A stretch of 32,915 nt of DNA, from assembly GCF_013177735.1 (NCBI RefSeq), contig NZ_WOEZ01000108.1, positions 1-32,915 on the forward strand, written 5' to 3'. The notes under the pieces are model-generated. The model was not told the DNA's origin, ran no database searches, and saw nothing but the letters and a program-made list of their open reading frames with translations. The translations under genes and the position numbers were made by a program. Each line of letters starts with the position of its first letter. The stretch's first letter is position 1. The DNA comes from Paraburkholderia elongata (lineage in GTDB: Bacteria; Pseudomonadota; Gammaproteobacteria; Burkholderiales; Burkholderiaceae). This document shows, in pieces, positions 8,987 to 17,530 of the stretch.

Positions 8987-9011
8987 TGCTTTACGACGTC
9001 AAGGTTACGCG

Positions 9012-9461
9012 ATGAACGCATCGGTCATTACTGCAGCGGGAGCGCTGCTTGGTGCCACCATTGGCGGGCTGACATCTGTGCTCGCGTCATGGCTCACTCA
9101 ACACACTCAGGTAAAGGCGGAGTGGCTCGCGCAGGACCGCACGCACCGACAGGATCTCTACAAGGAGTTCATCGAGGAAGGATCCAGGTGCTATATCGAT
9201 GCGCTGCAGCACAGTGAACCGGATCTTTCCAGGCTAGTTGGGCTTTACGCATTGGTGAGTCGAATGCGCACTCGATCGTCTCCGGCGGTCGCGGAAGAGG
9301 CTGACCGGATCGCAAAGAAGATCGTCGATACGTACCTTGCACCAGACAAAAGCTTCCTTGAACTGCGACAGATGATTGAGGATGGTTCGATTGACGTCAT
9401 GGGATCATTCAGTAACGCGTGTCGAACCGAATTCGAATCACTTAAACCCCCGCAACTCTAA
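9012..9461 (+). CDS. Small membrane-anchored protein of unknown function
   Basis: I do not recognise a family with confidence. The 149-residue product has one N-terminal hydrophobic, Gly/Ala-rich segment (about 5-28, ITAAGALLGATIGGLTSVLA) and then a long polar, probably helical region with many charged residues (about 30-149). This resembles small inner-membrane-anchored proteins with a cytoplasmic coiled or helical tail. The frame stays open upstream to an ATG at 8871, inside the LysR gene. I prefer the ATG at 9012 because AAGG lies just upstream (9000-9003) and the protein then starts directly with the membrane segment. It ends 15 bases from the convergent pqiC stop. Probably a real gene, as its codon use matches its neighbours, but its role is unknown. 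Confidence 0.65.
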   Translation: MNASVITAAGALLGATIGGLTSVLASWLTQHTQVKAEWLAQDRTHRQDLYKEFIEEGSRCYIDALQHSEPDLSRLVGLYALVSRMRTRSSPAVAEEADRIAKKIVDTYLAPDKSFLELRQMIEDGSIDVMGSFSNACRTEFESLKPPQL

Positions 9462-9476
9462 AAGCATTGCGTCGTT

Positions 9477-10064
9477 TCACTGCCGTACAGCGGACTGCAT
9501 AGCAACAGCGATATCACGCGCCACGGACGCGAGGGCCCGGCTGTGTGCCTTGACCAGTGCGTCGTAGCCAGGCGCGCTTACGACCTCGTGTACCACCGTG
9601 CGCCCATTAACCGGCTCCCCCCGCTTCGGCGGGCGCACCGACCAGATCACTGCCAGCATCACCGTACCGCTCGTTGGTGAATCGAAGCTCTGCACGTCGA
9701 CCGATACGCGGTAGGCATTGTCGTCCACATGTTGTGGATAGACGGAGACGATCGAACCCGGGATGAGCTGCGTGAGATCTGCAGCCAGTACGCGTGGAAT
9801 CTGACTCTTCAGCGGATCGGCCCAGCGGGCGAATTCATCGATAGACACGCGATTCACGTCAATCCTGGATACGATTTGTGGTCGATCGACCAATTCTGGA
9901 ACCGTAACCGGACCGATCGCAATCGCCATCGGTTTGACATACGGCCGTAGTTCGGCAACTTGCACAGGGCTCAACGTGTAGAACTGCGACGACGGCGACG
10001 TTGCACACCCCGCAACAAGGGTAAGCACGATCATTCCCAAAGAACACGACGAAAATCGGCTCAT
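9477..10064 (-). CDS. pqiC: PqiC, outer-membrane lipoprotein of the Pqi intermembrane transport system
   Basis: Lipoprotein partner of PqiB, of the ABC-type transport auxiliary lipoprotein family (DUF330). The signal peptide ends in a lipobox LVAGC, lipidated at C20. The mature part has the family features: FYTLSPV at the start, IAIGPVTVPELVDRPQIVSR, then FARWADPLKSQIPRVLAADL, which resembles other PqiC/auxiliary lipoproteins. At 195 residues it is of typical length. It overlaps the pqiB stop by four bases, so it is translationally coupled and last in the pqiABC operon. In relatives PqiC sits in the outer membrane at the end of the PqiB channel. Confidence 0.9.
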   Translation of the reverse strand: MSRFSSCSLGMIVLTLVAGCATSPSSQFYTLSPVQVAELRPYVKPMAIAIGPVTVPELVDRPQIVSRIDVNRVSIDEFARWADPLKSQIPRVLAADLTQLIPGSIVSVYPQHVDDNAYRVSVDVQSFDSPTSGTVMLAVIWSVRPPKRGEPVNGRTVVHEVVSAPGYDALVKAHSRALASVARDIAVAMQSAVRQ

Positions 10065-11689
10065 GGCTTATCCTCGGTCTTGCCACGAATCAGCGCTTCC
10101 GGATGGCGTTGGAGATAGTCCGCCAGCGCGCGAATCGAGGCTGCGGCGCGTGACAGCTCACGCATTGTTTCAGTCGTGCTTTGTTGCAATGGCGAGTCAC
10201 TTTGCATCGTGCGATTCGCTGCTGTGAGTGCCTCACGAGCGGCGGCCAGCGTAGCCTTTGCATCAGGCCCGAGATCGGTATTGATGGTGTTCAACAGCGA
10301 ATCCGCGTCACTCAGGGTCTTGCGCAGGTCCTTGCTGATTCCTTCAAATGGAATGGCATTGAGCTTCGCGACGAGACTTGCGATGGAGTCTTGTAAGCCC
10401 TGCAGGTTACCCGGCACCGTTGGCAATTGGGGAGTCGCATTACTCCAGTTCACGGTCGCCTTCGGCGCCGAGGGAAAGAAATCGATCGCAATGTACAGTT
10501 GTCCCGTAAGAAGGCTCGCCGTCCTCAGTTGCGCTCGCAGCCCTTTCGATATCAGATAGTCCGCAAACGCTTTTCGTTCGGATGCTGTACTCCCAACGCT
10601 GCCTTGCCAGTTCCCGCGTGAGACCAGGCGTTCAGGAAAAATGCTGACCTCGACAGGGATATTAAATTCCTTCCTGACCGGATCGAAGTGCGCCGAGATT
10701 GCCGACACCTCACCAATGACTATTCCGCGGAAGTCGATGGGAGCGCCGACGGTCAATCCGCGCACCGACTCGTTAAAGTTCAGCACGTATTGGTCGACGA
10801 TTGCGTCATGCTGCTTCATCGCCTCGGCCCGGTCGCCGAAAAGCTGAAACTGTCGCTTCGCGTCCGCTTCAATCCTGCTCGTCGTGTCAGGTGGATTCTC
10901 AAACGCGAGGCCGCCGATCAGGATAGATACCAACGATTCGGTGTTGACCTTCACGCCGGTCGTGTCCAAAGTTACATCAACGCCGCTCGCTTGCCAGAAG
11001 CGGGTGTCATCCGTAACGTACTTGTCGTACGGCGCGTTGATAAAAACGTGCACAGTCATTCCCGCGCCGTCAGGGTCGAGTGCGTAGGAAACGATCTGGC
11101 CAACCTGAAGCCTGCGAAAGAATACCGGCGAACCTATATCGAGTGAGCCAATGTTGCCACTCTTAAGCACGAACTCTCGCCCCGGCGCCCCCGAAGCGAG
11201 GACAGGCGGCGACTCGAGACCGGCGAAATCGCGTCGCGCCTTTTGCGACGTACCAATGTCCATGCCGATGTGAGAACCGGAGATCAATGTACTGATTCCC
11301 GATACGGTGCCGCCTGCAATGCGTGGTCGAACAACCCAGAAGCGGGTGTCGTCGACAAGCATGCTGGAAGCGTTGCGAGACATTTCAGCGCTCGCAAGCA
11401 CCGTCTTGTGATCGTCAGACAGAGCGAGACTTTTGATCACGCCGATGTCGACATTCTTGAACTTGATCTTCGTCTTGCCGGCCTCGATGCCCTCCCCTGT
11501 GGCAAAGCTGATGGTAATGGTTGGGCCCTTCTGCATGATCGACTGCACCGCCAACCCGCCAGCTATCAGGACGGCCACAAGCGGCACGAGCCACACAAGC
11601 TGCATGCGCCACCTCGACCGCTTCGCGGTCATCGCTGTTGGAAAGTCGCTCGCATCTTCTCTATCGTTCTGTTCGGACAACTTATTCAC
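10061..11689 (-). CDS. pqiB: PqiB, MCE-domain intermembrane lipid transport protein
   Basis: Periplasm-spanning MCE protein that, in the studied E. coli system, forms a hexameric tunnel between the inner and outer membranes. There is one N-terminal membrane helix (about 30-50). Three MCE (MlaD-like) domains follow: one beginning near 57 (ITISFATGEGIEAGKTKIK), one around FVLKSGNIGSLDIGSPVFFR, and one around SVRGLTVGAPIDFRGIVIGE. A C-terminal helical stretch rich in Ala, Leu and Ser (about 430-535) would form the coiled needle. The 542 residues match E. coli PqiB. The start is GTG at 11687-11689, with GGAG upstream, overlapping the pqiA stop by eight bases. Confidence 0.95.
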   Translation of the reverse strand: MNKLSEQNDREDASDFPTAMTAKRSRWRMQLVWLVPLVAVLIAGGLAVQSIMQKGPTITISFATGEGIEAGKTKIKFKNVDIGVIKSLALSDDHKTVLASAEMSRNASSMLVDDTRFWVVRPRIAGGTVSGISTLISGSHIGMDIGTSQKARRDFAGLESPPVLASGAPGREFVLKSGNIGSLDIGSPVFFRRLQVGQIVSYALDPDGAGMTVHVFINAPYDKYVTDDTRFWQASGVDVTLDTTGVKVNTESLVSILIGGLAFENPPDTTSRIEADAKRQFQLFGDRAEAMKQHDAIVDQYVLNFNESVRGLTVGAPIDFRGIVIGEVSAISAHFDPVRKEFNIPVEVSIFPERLVSRGNWQGSVGSTASERKAFADYLISKGLRAQLRTASLLTGQLYIAIDFFPSAPKATVNWSNATPQLPTVPGNLQGLQDSIASLVAKLNAIPFEGISKDLRKTLSDADSLLNTINTDLGPDAKATLAAAREALTAANRTMQSDSPLQQSTTETMRELSRAAASIRALADYLQRHPEALIRGKTEDKP

Positions 11690-12950
11690 CGTCTAACTCC
11701 ACTGCATCCCATATGAGCCGTGGATCGAACGACAGCGCGGCGAACATGGTCAGGACGACTACCGCGCCGAACGCTATCGCCCCTGGACCCGCATCGATCG
11801 TTGCAACCGAACCGAATTGCACGAGCGCTACCAGGATGGTGATGACGTAGATATCGAGCATCGACCAACGGCCGACAAACTCCACCCACCGGTAGATACG
11901 TGTCCGCTTGCGCGGCATGAGGGACGAGCGCAACTGGGTGCTCCAGGCGAGATAGGCTAACGAGAGGATTTTGAGCATGGGCACCACGATGCTGGCGATG
12001 AAAACGATCGCGGCAAGCGCCCACGATCCCGAGGTCCAGAGAAACACAACGCCGCTTAGAATCGTGTCGGATTGCGCGCTAAATAAGGTGCTGGTGACCA
12101 TGACTGGCAGGAGGACGGCTGGGATATAGAGAACCAACGCGGCCAACAGGAATGCCCAGGTGCGTGCAAGACTATTGGGCTTGCGCAGGTGCAACACTGC
12201 GCTGCAACGCGGACAAATCCCGCCGCGAACATGACCGGGCGGTTTTGACAACAAGCCGCAGTCATGACAAACGAATAGACCGGCGCGTGCGGCGGTAGCC
12301 GCGTTGGCACTTGCCTTTAGCGCGTGTGAGACGGCGTCGCCACTTGGCACGCTTTCGATCCGCGCCCATAAAGCACGCGGATCGAACGAAACAGCCGCTG
12401 CCGCGAGCAGCACCATTACCGCGCCGAATGCCCAGATCGCGACGCCGGGGACGACGGTTGCGAAGTGCTGGAGTTTGACGAGCGCGACCAGCATGCCAAG
12501 CATGAGCACTTCGATCATCCCCCAAGGCGCGGCATGCCTTAGCACACGCAAAACGATCTCGGGACGTTGGGGCAAACCGCCAATATGCAGCGGCAAGAGC
12601 AGATAGATCACTGCCGCTATGTTCAGTGCCGGCATCAGAATCGTCGTCACCAAAACCAGACCTGCTATGGGCCACATACCGTTGGCGTACAGCGAAGAAA
12701 CTGCCCCAAACAGCGTGGTTTCGACGAGTGCGCCCTTGACCCAAAGTCCGACGATCGGAAAACAGTTGGCAACCACGAACAGGATCCCGGCCGCCAGGGT
12801 GAACGCGAGGGCGCGATCGTAGGTGGCCGGCAGGCTTCGATAGAGGGCCGCACCGCATCGTTGACAGCGCGCGGTACCGCGTTCAGATAGCGACGCCTTC
12901 CACTGGAGCAAATCACATTCGTGACACGCGATTAACCTGGCTTCATTCAT
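11682..12950 (-). CDS. pqiA: PqiA, multi-pass inner-membrane protein of the Pqi system
   Basis: Integral membrane partner of PqiB. The 422-residue protein shows the internal duplication typical of PqiA: each half starts with a Cys-rich, probably metal-binding, cytoplasmic motif followed by about four membrane helices. The first motif is C9-H-E-C12 with C29-Q-R-C32. The second, near residue 226, is CHDCGLLSKPPG with CPRC. It is the first gene of pqiABC. A TetR-type palindrome lies 135-152 bases upstream of the start. In enterobacteria the operon responds to paraquat via SoxS; here a local TetR protein is the more obvious candidate controller. Confidence 0.95.
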   Translation of the reverse strand: MNEARLIACHECDLLQWKASLSERGTARCQRCGAALYRSLPATYDRALAFTLAAGILFVVANCFPIVGLWVKGALVETTLFGAVSSLYANGMWPIAGLVLVTTILMPALNIAAVIYLLLPLHIGGLPQRPEIVLRVLRHAAPWGMIEVLMLGMLVALVKLQHFATVVPGVAIWAFGAVMVLLAAAAVSFDPRALWARIESVPSGDAVSHALKASANAATAARAGLFVCHDCGLLSKPPGHVRGGICPRCSAVLHLRKPNSLARTWAFLLAALVLYIPAVLLPVMVTSTLFSAQSDTILSGVVFLWTSGSWALAAIVFIASIVVPMLKILSLAYLAWSTQLRSSLMPRKRTRIYRWVEFVGRWSMLDIYVITILVALVQFGSVATIDAGPGAIAFGAVVVLTMFAALSFDPRLIWDAVELDGE

Positions 12951-13084
12951 TTTCGGTATCCGTTTGCGGGCGCATCACTCAGAAGCGCGCAGCCCCTATT
13001 CGATCGGCGCGACTGGGTTCGTACCGTCGCCGCAGAGCGGCAACTCATGTGAGGCGCCAGCGTAGCACTGCAATTCAATGAAGT

Positions 13085-13102
13085 AAACCGGCTAGACGGT
13101 TT
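13085..13102. promoter_or_regulatory. Candidate TetR operator upstream of pqiA
   Basis: AAACCGGCTAGACGGTTT is an 18-base palindrome with 16 self-complementary positions (arms AAACCG and CGGTTT around a CTAG core). Its size and symmetry fit a TetR-family dimer site. It lies between the tetR and pqiA genes and matches a second site at 14038-14055 at 16 of 18 positions. Confidence 0.6.
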
Positions 13103-13210
13103 GTTTGTTAGCCGGGCCTCTGAGTCAGAGTCGGCAGCCATGCTGCTCACCGCAACATGGCAGTTCCCAGTCGGCCGCTTCGGCCTTTATTCACTCGACA
13201 TTCGACATTT

Positions 13211-13243
13211 GCGGCTGTCAGGTCGCGCATCGCGGACAGCCGC
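13211..13243 (-). terminator. Hairpin just downstream of the tetR stop
   Basis: GCGGCTGTC (13211-13219) and GACAGCCGC (13235-13243) are perfect 9-base inverted arms around a 15-base loop, beginning six bases beyond the tetR stop codon. No T-run follows on the minus strand, so it may only assist termination or protect the 3' end. Confidence 0.4.
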
Positions 13244-13248
13244 GCGAG

Positions 13249-13845
13249 TCAGCCCGCAGACCGCTTACGGCGTTTTGGCGGCGACTTCTGACTCTGCCAG
13301 CTCTCTTCGTCGAGGAGACGATCGAACATCCTGTTGCGAGCCGAATCACTCACCGGTGACAATCCCAACAGAGAGTGAAATGCGAGACCGCTGGCAGCAA
13401 AATATCGCAACATCGACAAATCGAGGTCGGTCGCCTCATCTTGCAACGCCTTCATTTTCGCTGCGTCAGACGGCTTCATGTCGTCAAGCAAGGTCGGACT
13501 CTCGATAATCGCTGCGAGAATGGCTCGTGCCACGGAATGCGGCTGATTGACGGACTCCCGATAAATTGCAATCTGGGCTGCCAGGTTCGGTTCGGCCTTC
13601 GACGCACCTTCCTTCGCCATATAGTCGCGCGCAATTTGCTCGAACTGCTGCCGCTGATATTCCAGCAGCGCGCAAAGCACACCTTGCCTGGTGCGGAACT
13701 GATGCAGCAGCCCGCCCTTGCTGATGCCGCTTTCGCGCGCCAACGAATCGAACGTCAGTCCACCGACACCGTCCCGGGTGAGGATGGTGAAAGCGGCTTC
13801 AATCGCCCTTCTGCGGGAAATCTCCGAACGGGTCTGGTTATCCAT
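13249..13845 (-). CDS. TetR-family transcriptional regulator
   Basis: A 198-residue one-component regulator. The N-terminal TetR DNA-binding domain is clear: RRRAIEAAFTILTRDGVGGL, then the helix-turn-helix at about 29-50 (FDSLARESGISKGGLLHQF), where SKGGLLHQF is the recognition helix. The C-terminal ligand domain (about 60-190) is all helical, like other TetR proteins, and the tail is basic (KSPPKRRKRSAG). No convincing Shine-Dalgarno precedes the ATG. The gene lies between pqiABC and the lipoprotein gene at 14151. The 16-of-18 matching palindromes before both neighbours make it their probable repressor. The ligand cannot be inferred. Confidence 0.92.
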   Translation of the reverse strand: MDNQTRSEISRRRAIEAAFTILTRDGVGGLTFDSLARESGISKGGLLHQFRTRQGVLCALLEYQRQQFEQIARDYMAKEGASKAEPNLAAQIAIYRESVNQPHSVARAILAAIIESPTLLDDMKPSDAAKMKALQDEATDLDLSMLRYFAASGLAFHSLLGLSPVSDSARNRMFDRLLDEESWQSQKSPPKRRKRSAG

Positions 13846-14150
13846 TATCGATATTGATGAAATCGCGATGATTGCGGCGCTGGCCCATTAACGACCGCGC
13901 AGCTAAGGTGTTTGGCAACTAATTCGATGCAGTGTAGATGCAGTGAATCGGGGTCTGCGAGCAGTCTCGCAAACCGTCGGCGCAAAGAGGGTTCGCGCTG
14001 AGGATTGGAATTGTACCGTGCCGGGCACCGCAAAAACAACCCGGATAGACGGTTTACAAACAATAACGGCGATGCTACCGTTCGGCCTCAATGGTCCCGC
14101 CCTGAACAGGACTCCTCCCTACCCCCGATTTGCCCTTCAAGGAACACAAA
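13846..14150. other. Divergent regulatory region between tetR and the lipoprotein gene
   Basis: About 305 bases without a gene. It carries the second candidate TetR operator (14038-14055). The promoters of tetR (leftward) and of the lipoprotein gene (rightward) should both lie here, though neither has a textbook -35/-10 pair that I can defend. Confidence 0.6.
14038..14055. promoter_or_regulatory. Candidate TetR operator upstream of the DUF3313-like lipoprotein gene
   Basis: AACCCGGATAGACGGTTT matches the site at 13085-13102 at 16 of 18 positions. The shared core is CCGG(A/C)TAGACGGTTT. It ends about 95 bases before the lipoprotein ATG, a position suitable for repression. Confidence 0.6.
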
Positions 14151-14813
14151 ATGCTCAAGAAAAACCTCGTCCCGCTTCTTTTCGCCGCTGCAGCCGTGCT
14201 GACCTTGACCGCGTGCGCGGGTGTGCAGCCGGTCGCCTATACGGGCATCTCCTCTGCGCCGCAGTTGACGCAGAACCACGGTGACGATTCGAGCAAGGTG
14301 CCCTACAAATACGCCGCCCCCGTGGTCTGGTCGCGATACACACAGGTCCTGCTGGACCCGGTCGTCGTCTATCAGGGCAATGACAAGCAGTTCGGCGACA
14401 TGAAGGACGTCGACCAAGCCGCGCTTGCCGATTACATGGGAAAGACGTTTTCGGAAAAACTGGCGACACGGTTCAATGTGGCGAAGCAGACCGGCCCTAA
14501 CACCTTGCGGGTCAAGCTGACACTGACGGGCGCCGAAAAGACCACGCTGCTGGTTGGACAGGTCATGCATTTCGACCTTGCGGGCAACCTCTATAACGGC
14601 GTGCAGTCGATCCGCGGTGGCCAAGGGGCATTCAGCGGCTCGGTTTCCTACGCCGTGGAAGTCTATGACAGCGCCAGTGGTCAACTGCTGAAGGCATACG
14701 TTTCGAAGCAATATCCGAATGCGATGAATCTTCCAGCAGCCTTCGGCTCATTGAGTGCCGCAAAGACCGGCCTCGACAAGGGCGCGGACGCGTTGGTCGC
14801 ACAGCTTCATTAA
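14151..14813 (+). CDS. DUF3313-like lipoprotein
   Basis: Secreted lipoprotein of 220 residues. The signal peptide (MLKKNLVPLLFAAAAVLTLT) ends in a lipobox LTAC with C22 as the lipidated residue. The next residue is Ala, with no Asp at +2, so outer-membrane sorting is likely. The mature domain (WSRYTQVLLDPVVVYQGND, then a segment on GKTFSEKLATRFNVAKQTGP followed by TLRVKLTLTGAEKTT) looks like DUF3313, a family of unknown function. An upstream in-frame start at 14130 is less likely: ATG 14151 has AAGGAA just before it and gives a clean signal peptide. The shared palindrome suggests co-regulation with pqiABC, so an envelope-maintenance role is plausible but unproven. Confidence 0.8.
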   Translation: MLKKNLVPLLFAAAAVLTLTACAGVQPVAYTGISSAPQLTQNHGDDSSKVPYKYAAPVVWSRYTQVLLDPVVVYQGNDKQFGDMKDVDQAALADYMGKTFSEKLATRFNVAKQTGPNTLRVKLTLTGAEKTTLLVGQVMHFDLAGNLYNGVQSIRGGQGAFSGSVSYAVEVYDSASGQLLKAYVSKQYPNAMNLPAAFGSLSAAKTGLDKGADALVAQLH

Positions 14814-14900
14814 CGGGGCAAGGTTTGCGCATGCGCGCATTGGCAGGTCTTTGCAGAAGGGTCGGATACTATGCGCCCGCCGCATCAGGCAGCGGACGCG

Positions 14901-14971
14901 GCGGGGTTCGCGCCAGTGAAGTGAATGCGAAGCAAAGTCCCGCCAAGGTGACAACCCTGGCGGAACCCCGC
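14901..14971. terminator. Large inverted repeat between convergent genes, probable bidirectional terminator
   Basis: GCGGGGTTCGCGCCAG (14901-14916) is the reverse complement of CTGGCGGAACCCCGC (14957-14971) apart from one bulged base. A second, internal pairing CCGCCA (14940-14945) with TGGCGG is also possible. It lies seven bases beyond the katG stop and about 90 bases beyond the lipoprotein stop, where transcripts from both strands should end. No T-tract is present. Confidence 0.5.
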
Positions 14972-14977
14972 GCCCGC

Positions 14978-17233
14978 TTAGGCGAGCTCGAACCGGTCGA
15001 GGTTCATCACCTTGACCCAGGCTGCGACGAAGTCGCGGATGAATTTCTCCTGCCCGTCCTCGCTTGCATAGACTTCGCCCAGGGCCCGCAACTGCGCATG
15101 CGAACCGAAGACCAGATCGACGCGGCTACCGGTCCACTTCAACTCGCCGGTCTTGCGGTCACGCCCCTCGAACACCTCCGCAGCCGCCGAGACCGGTTTC
15201 CATTCCGTCCCCATGTCGAGCAGGTTGCGGAAGAAGTCGTTGGTCAGCGTTTCCGGCCGGTCGGTGAAGACGCCATGCTGATTCTGCCCGGCATGAACGC
15301 TCAGGGCGCGCAAGCCGCCGATGAGCGCAGTCATCTCAGGGGCGGTGAGGGTCAGCAATTGCGCCTTGTCGATCAACAAAGCCTCGGCCGGAACGCTGTA
15401 TTTGCCTTTGAGGTAGTTTCGGAAGCCATCGGCGAGCGGTTCGAGGACCGCGGCGGATTGCACGTCGGTCTGTTCCTGCGAAGCGTCCATGCGACCAGGC
15501 GTGAAAGGCACGCTTACCTGACGGCCCGCCTTCTCCGCCGCCTTCTCGATGCCGGCGCTGCCGGCCAGCACAATCAGGTCGGCCAGCGAGACCTTCTTGC
15601 CGCCGGACTGTGCGCTGTTGAACTCGCTCTGGATGCCTTCGAGGACCTTCAACACCTTGCCCAGTTGCTCGGGCTGGTTGACCTCCCAGTCCTTCTGCGG
15701 AGCGAGGCGAATACGCGCGCCATTGGCGCCGCCACGCTTGTCGGAACCGCGGAAGGTGGATGCCGATGCCCAGGCGGTCGTGACCAGCTGCGAGACGGAC
15801 AGCCCGGATGCCAGGATCTTCTGCTTGAGTGAAGCGATGTCCTGCGCATCGACCAGCGGGTGGTTGACCGCGGGGATGGGGTCCTGCCAGAGCAGCTCTT
15901 CGGCCGGCACTTCCGGACCAAGGTAGCGGGCGCGCGGCCCCATGTCGCGGTGGATCAGCTTGAACCATGCACGGGCGAAGGCATCGGCGAGCTGGTCGGG
16001 ATTCTCCAGAAAACGCCGCGAAATCTTCTCGTAGGCGGGGTCGAAGCGCAACGAGAGGTCGGTGGTGAGCATCGTCGGCCGCACCTTCTTCGAAGGATCG
16101 TGAGCGTGCGGGATCGTTTCGCCGGCACCCTTGGCGACCCATTGGTTGGCACCGGCGGGGCTCTTGGTCAGTTCCCAGTCGTACTTGAACAGGTTCTCCA
16201 GGTAGCCGTTGCCCCACTTCGTCGGCGTGCTGGTCCAGGTGACTTCCAGACCGCTGGAGATCGTGTCGCCGCCCTTGCCGGTGCCGAAGCTGCTCTTCCA
16301 GCCCAGCCCCTGGTTCTCGAGGCCGGCGGCCTCGGGTACCGGCCCCACGTTGTCGGCGGGACCGGCGCCGTGCGTCTTGCCAAAGGTGTGGCCACCGGCG
16401 ATCAGCGCGACCGTCTCCTCGTCGTTCATGGCCATGCGCCCGAAGGTTTCACGGATGTCAACTGCCGCGGCGAGCGGGTCAGGATTGCCGTCGGGACCTT
16501 CCGGATTGACATAGATCAGGCCCATCTGCACGGCGCTCAGCGGATTTTCCAGGTTGCGTCCGTTGTCGTCGCGGCTGACCTCGCTGCCGTGCAATGCTTC
16601 GTCGGCCACGACCACGCCTTCGTCCTTGCCGGCTGCCCCCTTGCCATAACGGACGTCGCCGCCCAGCCAGGTCTTTTCGTCGCCCCAGTAAACGTCCTGG
16701 TCCGGCTCCCAGGTGTCCTCGCGACCGCCGCCGAAGCCGAAGGTCTTGAAGCCCATGGTCTCGAGCGCGACGTTGCCGGAGAGGATCAACAGGTCGGCCC
16801 AGGAAATTTTCTGGCCGTACTTCTGTTTGATCGGCCAGAGCAGGCGGCGAGCCTTGTCGAGGCTGACGTTGTCCGGCCAGCTGTTGAGCGGCGCGAAACG
16901 CTGCTGGCCGCGCCCTGCACCGCCGCGGCCGTCGCCGATACGGTACGTGCCGGCACTGTGCCAGGCCATACGGATGAATAGCGGACCATAGTGGCCGAAG
17001 TCTGCCGGCCACCAATCCTGCGAATCGGTCATCAGCGCCGCGAGATCCTTCTTCACCGCAGCGAAGTCGAGGCTCCTGAAAGCCTCGGCATAGTTGAAGC
17101 CGTTGTCCAACGGGTTGGACTTGTTGGAGTGCTGGCTGAGCAGGTCCAGCCGTAGTTGCTTCGGCCACCAGTCACGATTCGTCGTGCCGCCGCCGGCGGC
17201 ATGGTTGAACGGGCACTTTGCTTCGCTTGACAT
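14978..17233 (-). CDS. katG: Bifunctional catalase-peroxidase KatG
   Basis: Haem enzyme that removes hydrogen peroxide by catalase and peroxidase activity. The 751-residue length fits the family's two tandem peroxidase-like domains. The active N-terminal domain has the distal site R88, W91, H92 (FIRMAWHSAGTYR) and the proximal haem ligand H282 (GGHTFGKTHGAGP). The residues of the Met-Tyr-Trp adduct needed for catalase activity are all present: W91, Y241 (LIYVNPEGPDG) and M267. The C-terminal domain (about 440-751) lacks a haem site, as in relatives. The start is fixed by a strong AAGGAG (17241-17246), eight bases from the ATG. No oxyR gene is in the window; a possible OxyR site lies about 275 bases upstream. 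Confidence 0.97.
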   Translation of the reverse strand: MSSEAKCPFNHAAGGGTTNRDWWPKQLRLDLLSQHSNKSNPLDNGFNYAEAFRSLDFAAVKKDLAALMTDSQDWWPADFGHYGPLFIRMAWHSAGTYRIGDGRGGAGRGQQRFAPLNSWPDNVSLDKARRLLWPIKQKYGQKISWADLLILSGNVALETMGFKTFGFGGGREDTWEPDQDVYWGDEKTWLGGDVRYGKGAAGKDEGVVVADEALHGSEVSRDDNGRNLENPLSAVQMGLIYVNPEGPDGNPDPLAAAVDIRETFGRMAMNDEETVALIAGGHTFGKTHGAGPADNVGPVPEAAGLENQGLGWKSSFGTGKGGDTISSGLEVTWTSTPTKWGNGYLENLFKYDWELTKSPAGANQWVAKGAGETIPHAHDPSKKVRPTMLTTDLSLRFDPAYEKISRRFLENPDQLADAFARAWFKLIHRDMGPRARYLGPEVPAEELLWQDPIPAVNHPLVDAQDIASLKQKILASGLSVSQLVTTAWASASTFRGSDKRGGANGARIRLAPQKDWEVNQPEQLGKVLKVLEGIQSEFNSAQSGGKKVSLADLIVLAGSAGIEKAAEKAGRQVSVPFTPGRMDASQEQTDVQSAAVLEPLADGFRNYLKGKYSVPAEALLIDKAQLLTLTAPEMTALIGGLRALSVHAGQNQHGVFTDRPETLTNDFFRNLLDMGTEWKPVSAAAEVFEGRDRKTGELKWTGSRVDLVFGSHAQLRALGEVYASEDGQEKFIRDFVAAWVKVMNLDRFELA

Positions 17234-17508
17234 GCGTTATCTCCTTGAGAGGACATACCCACTAGTTGTTCTGCTACGGCGTCTGGATTCTATGATGCAT
17301 TGCCGATCCGTGCAGGCAGGGTTGTCCGGAAATCATAGTGGGCGCTTTGGGTGCGCCACTGTCGATTACCCGACGCGCATGCTCTTCGTCCGATGACGGG
17401 TGTCGTGGTGTGCGCTGGGCGAGGTTGGCTCGCGTCGGCCAAGCTACTGCAACTCAAAATATAGGTGCGAGTGAGCGTCAACAGAAGGCGATTATTGCAA
17501 TGTCGTCG

Positions 17509-17523
17509 ATAGGTCACGACTAT
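17509..17523. promoter_or_regulatory. Possible OxyR half-site upstream of katG
   Basis: ATAG, seven bases, CTAT (ATAGGTCACGACTAT) matches one half of the OxyR consensus (ATAG-N7-CTAT). The second half, expected seven bases on, is only partly kept (TCAG, then CCAG). It is far from the katG start (about 275 bases) and next to the end of the methyltransferase gene, so it is a weak assignment. Confidence 0.25.
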
Positions 17524-17530
17524 AAGGCGA

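Noticed and set aside
8871..9011. Longer N-terminus for the small membrane protein, starting inside the LysR gene
   Set aside because: The added 47 residues have no coherent pattern and would place the membrane segment internally; ATG 9012 has a suitable upstream AAGG.
15860..16981. 373-codon open frame opposite katG
   Set aside because: katG is complete and conserved over the whole stretch; the antisense frame is a composition effect.
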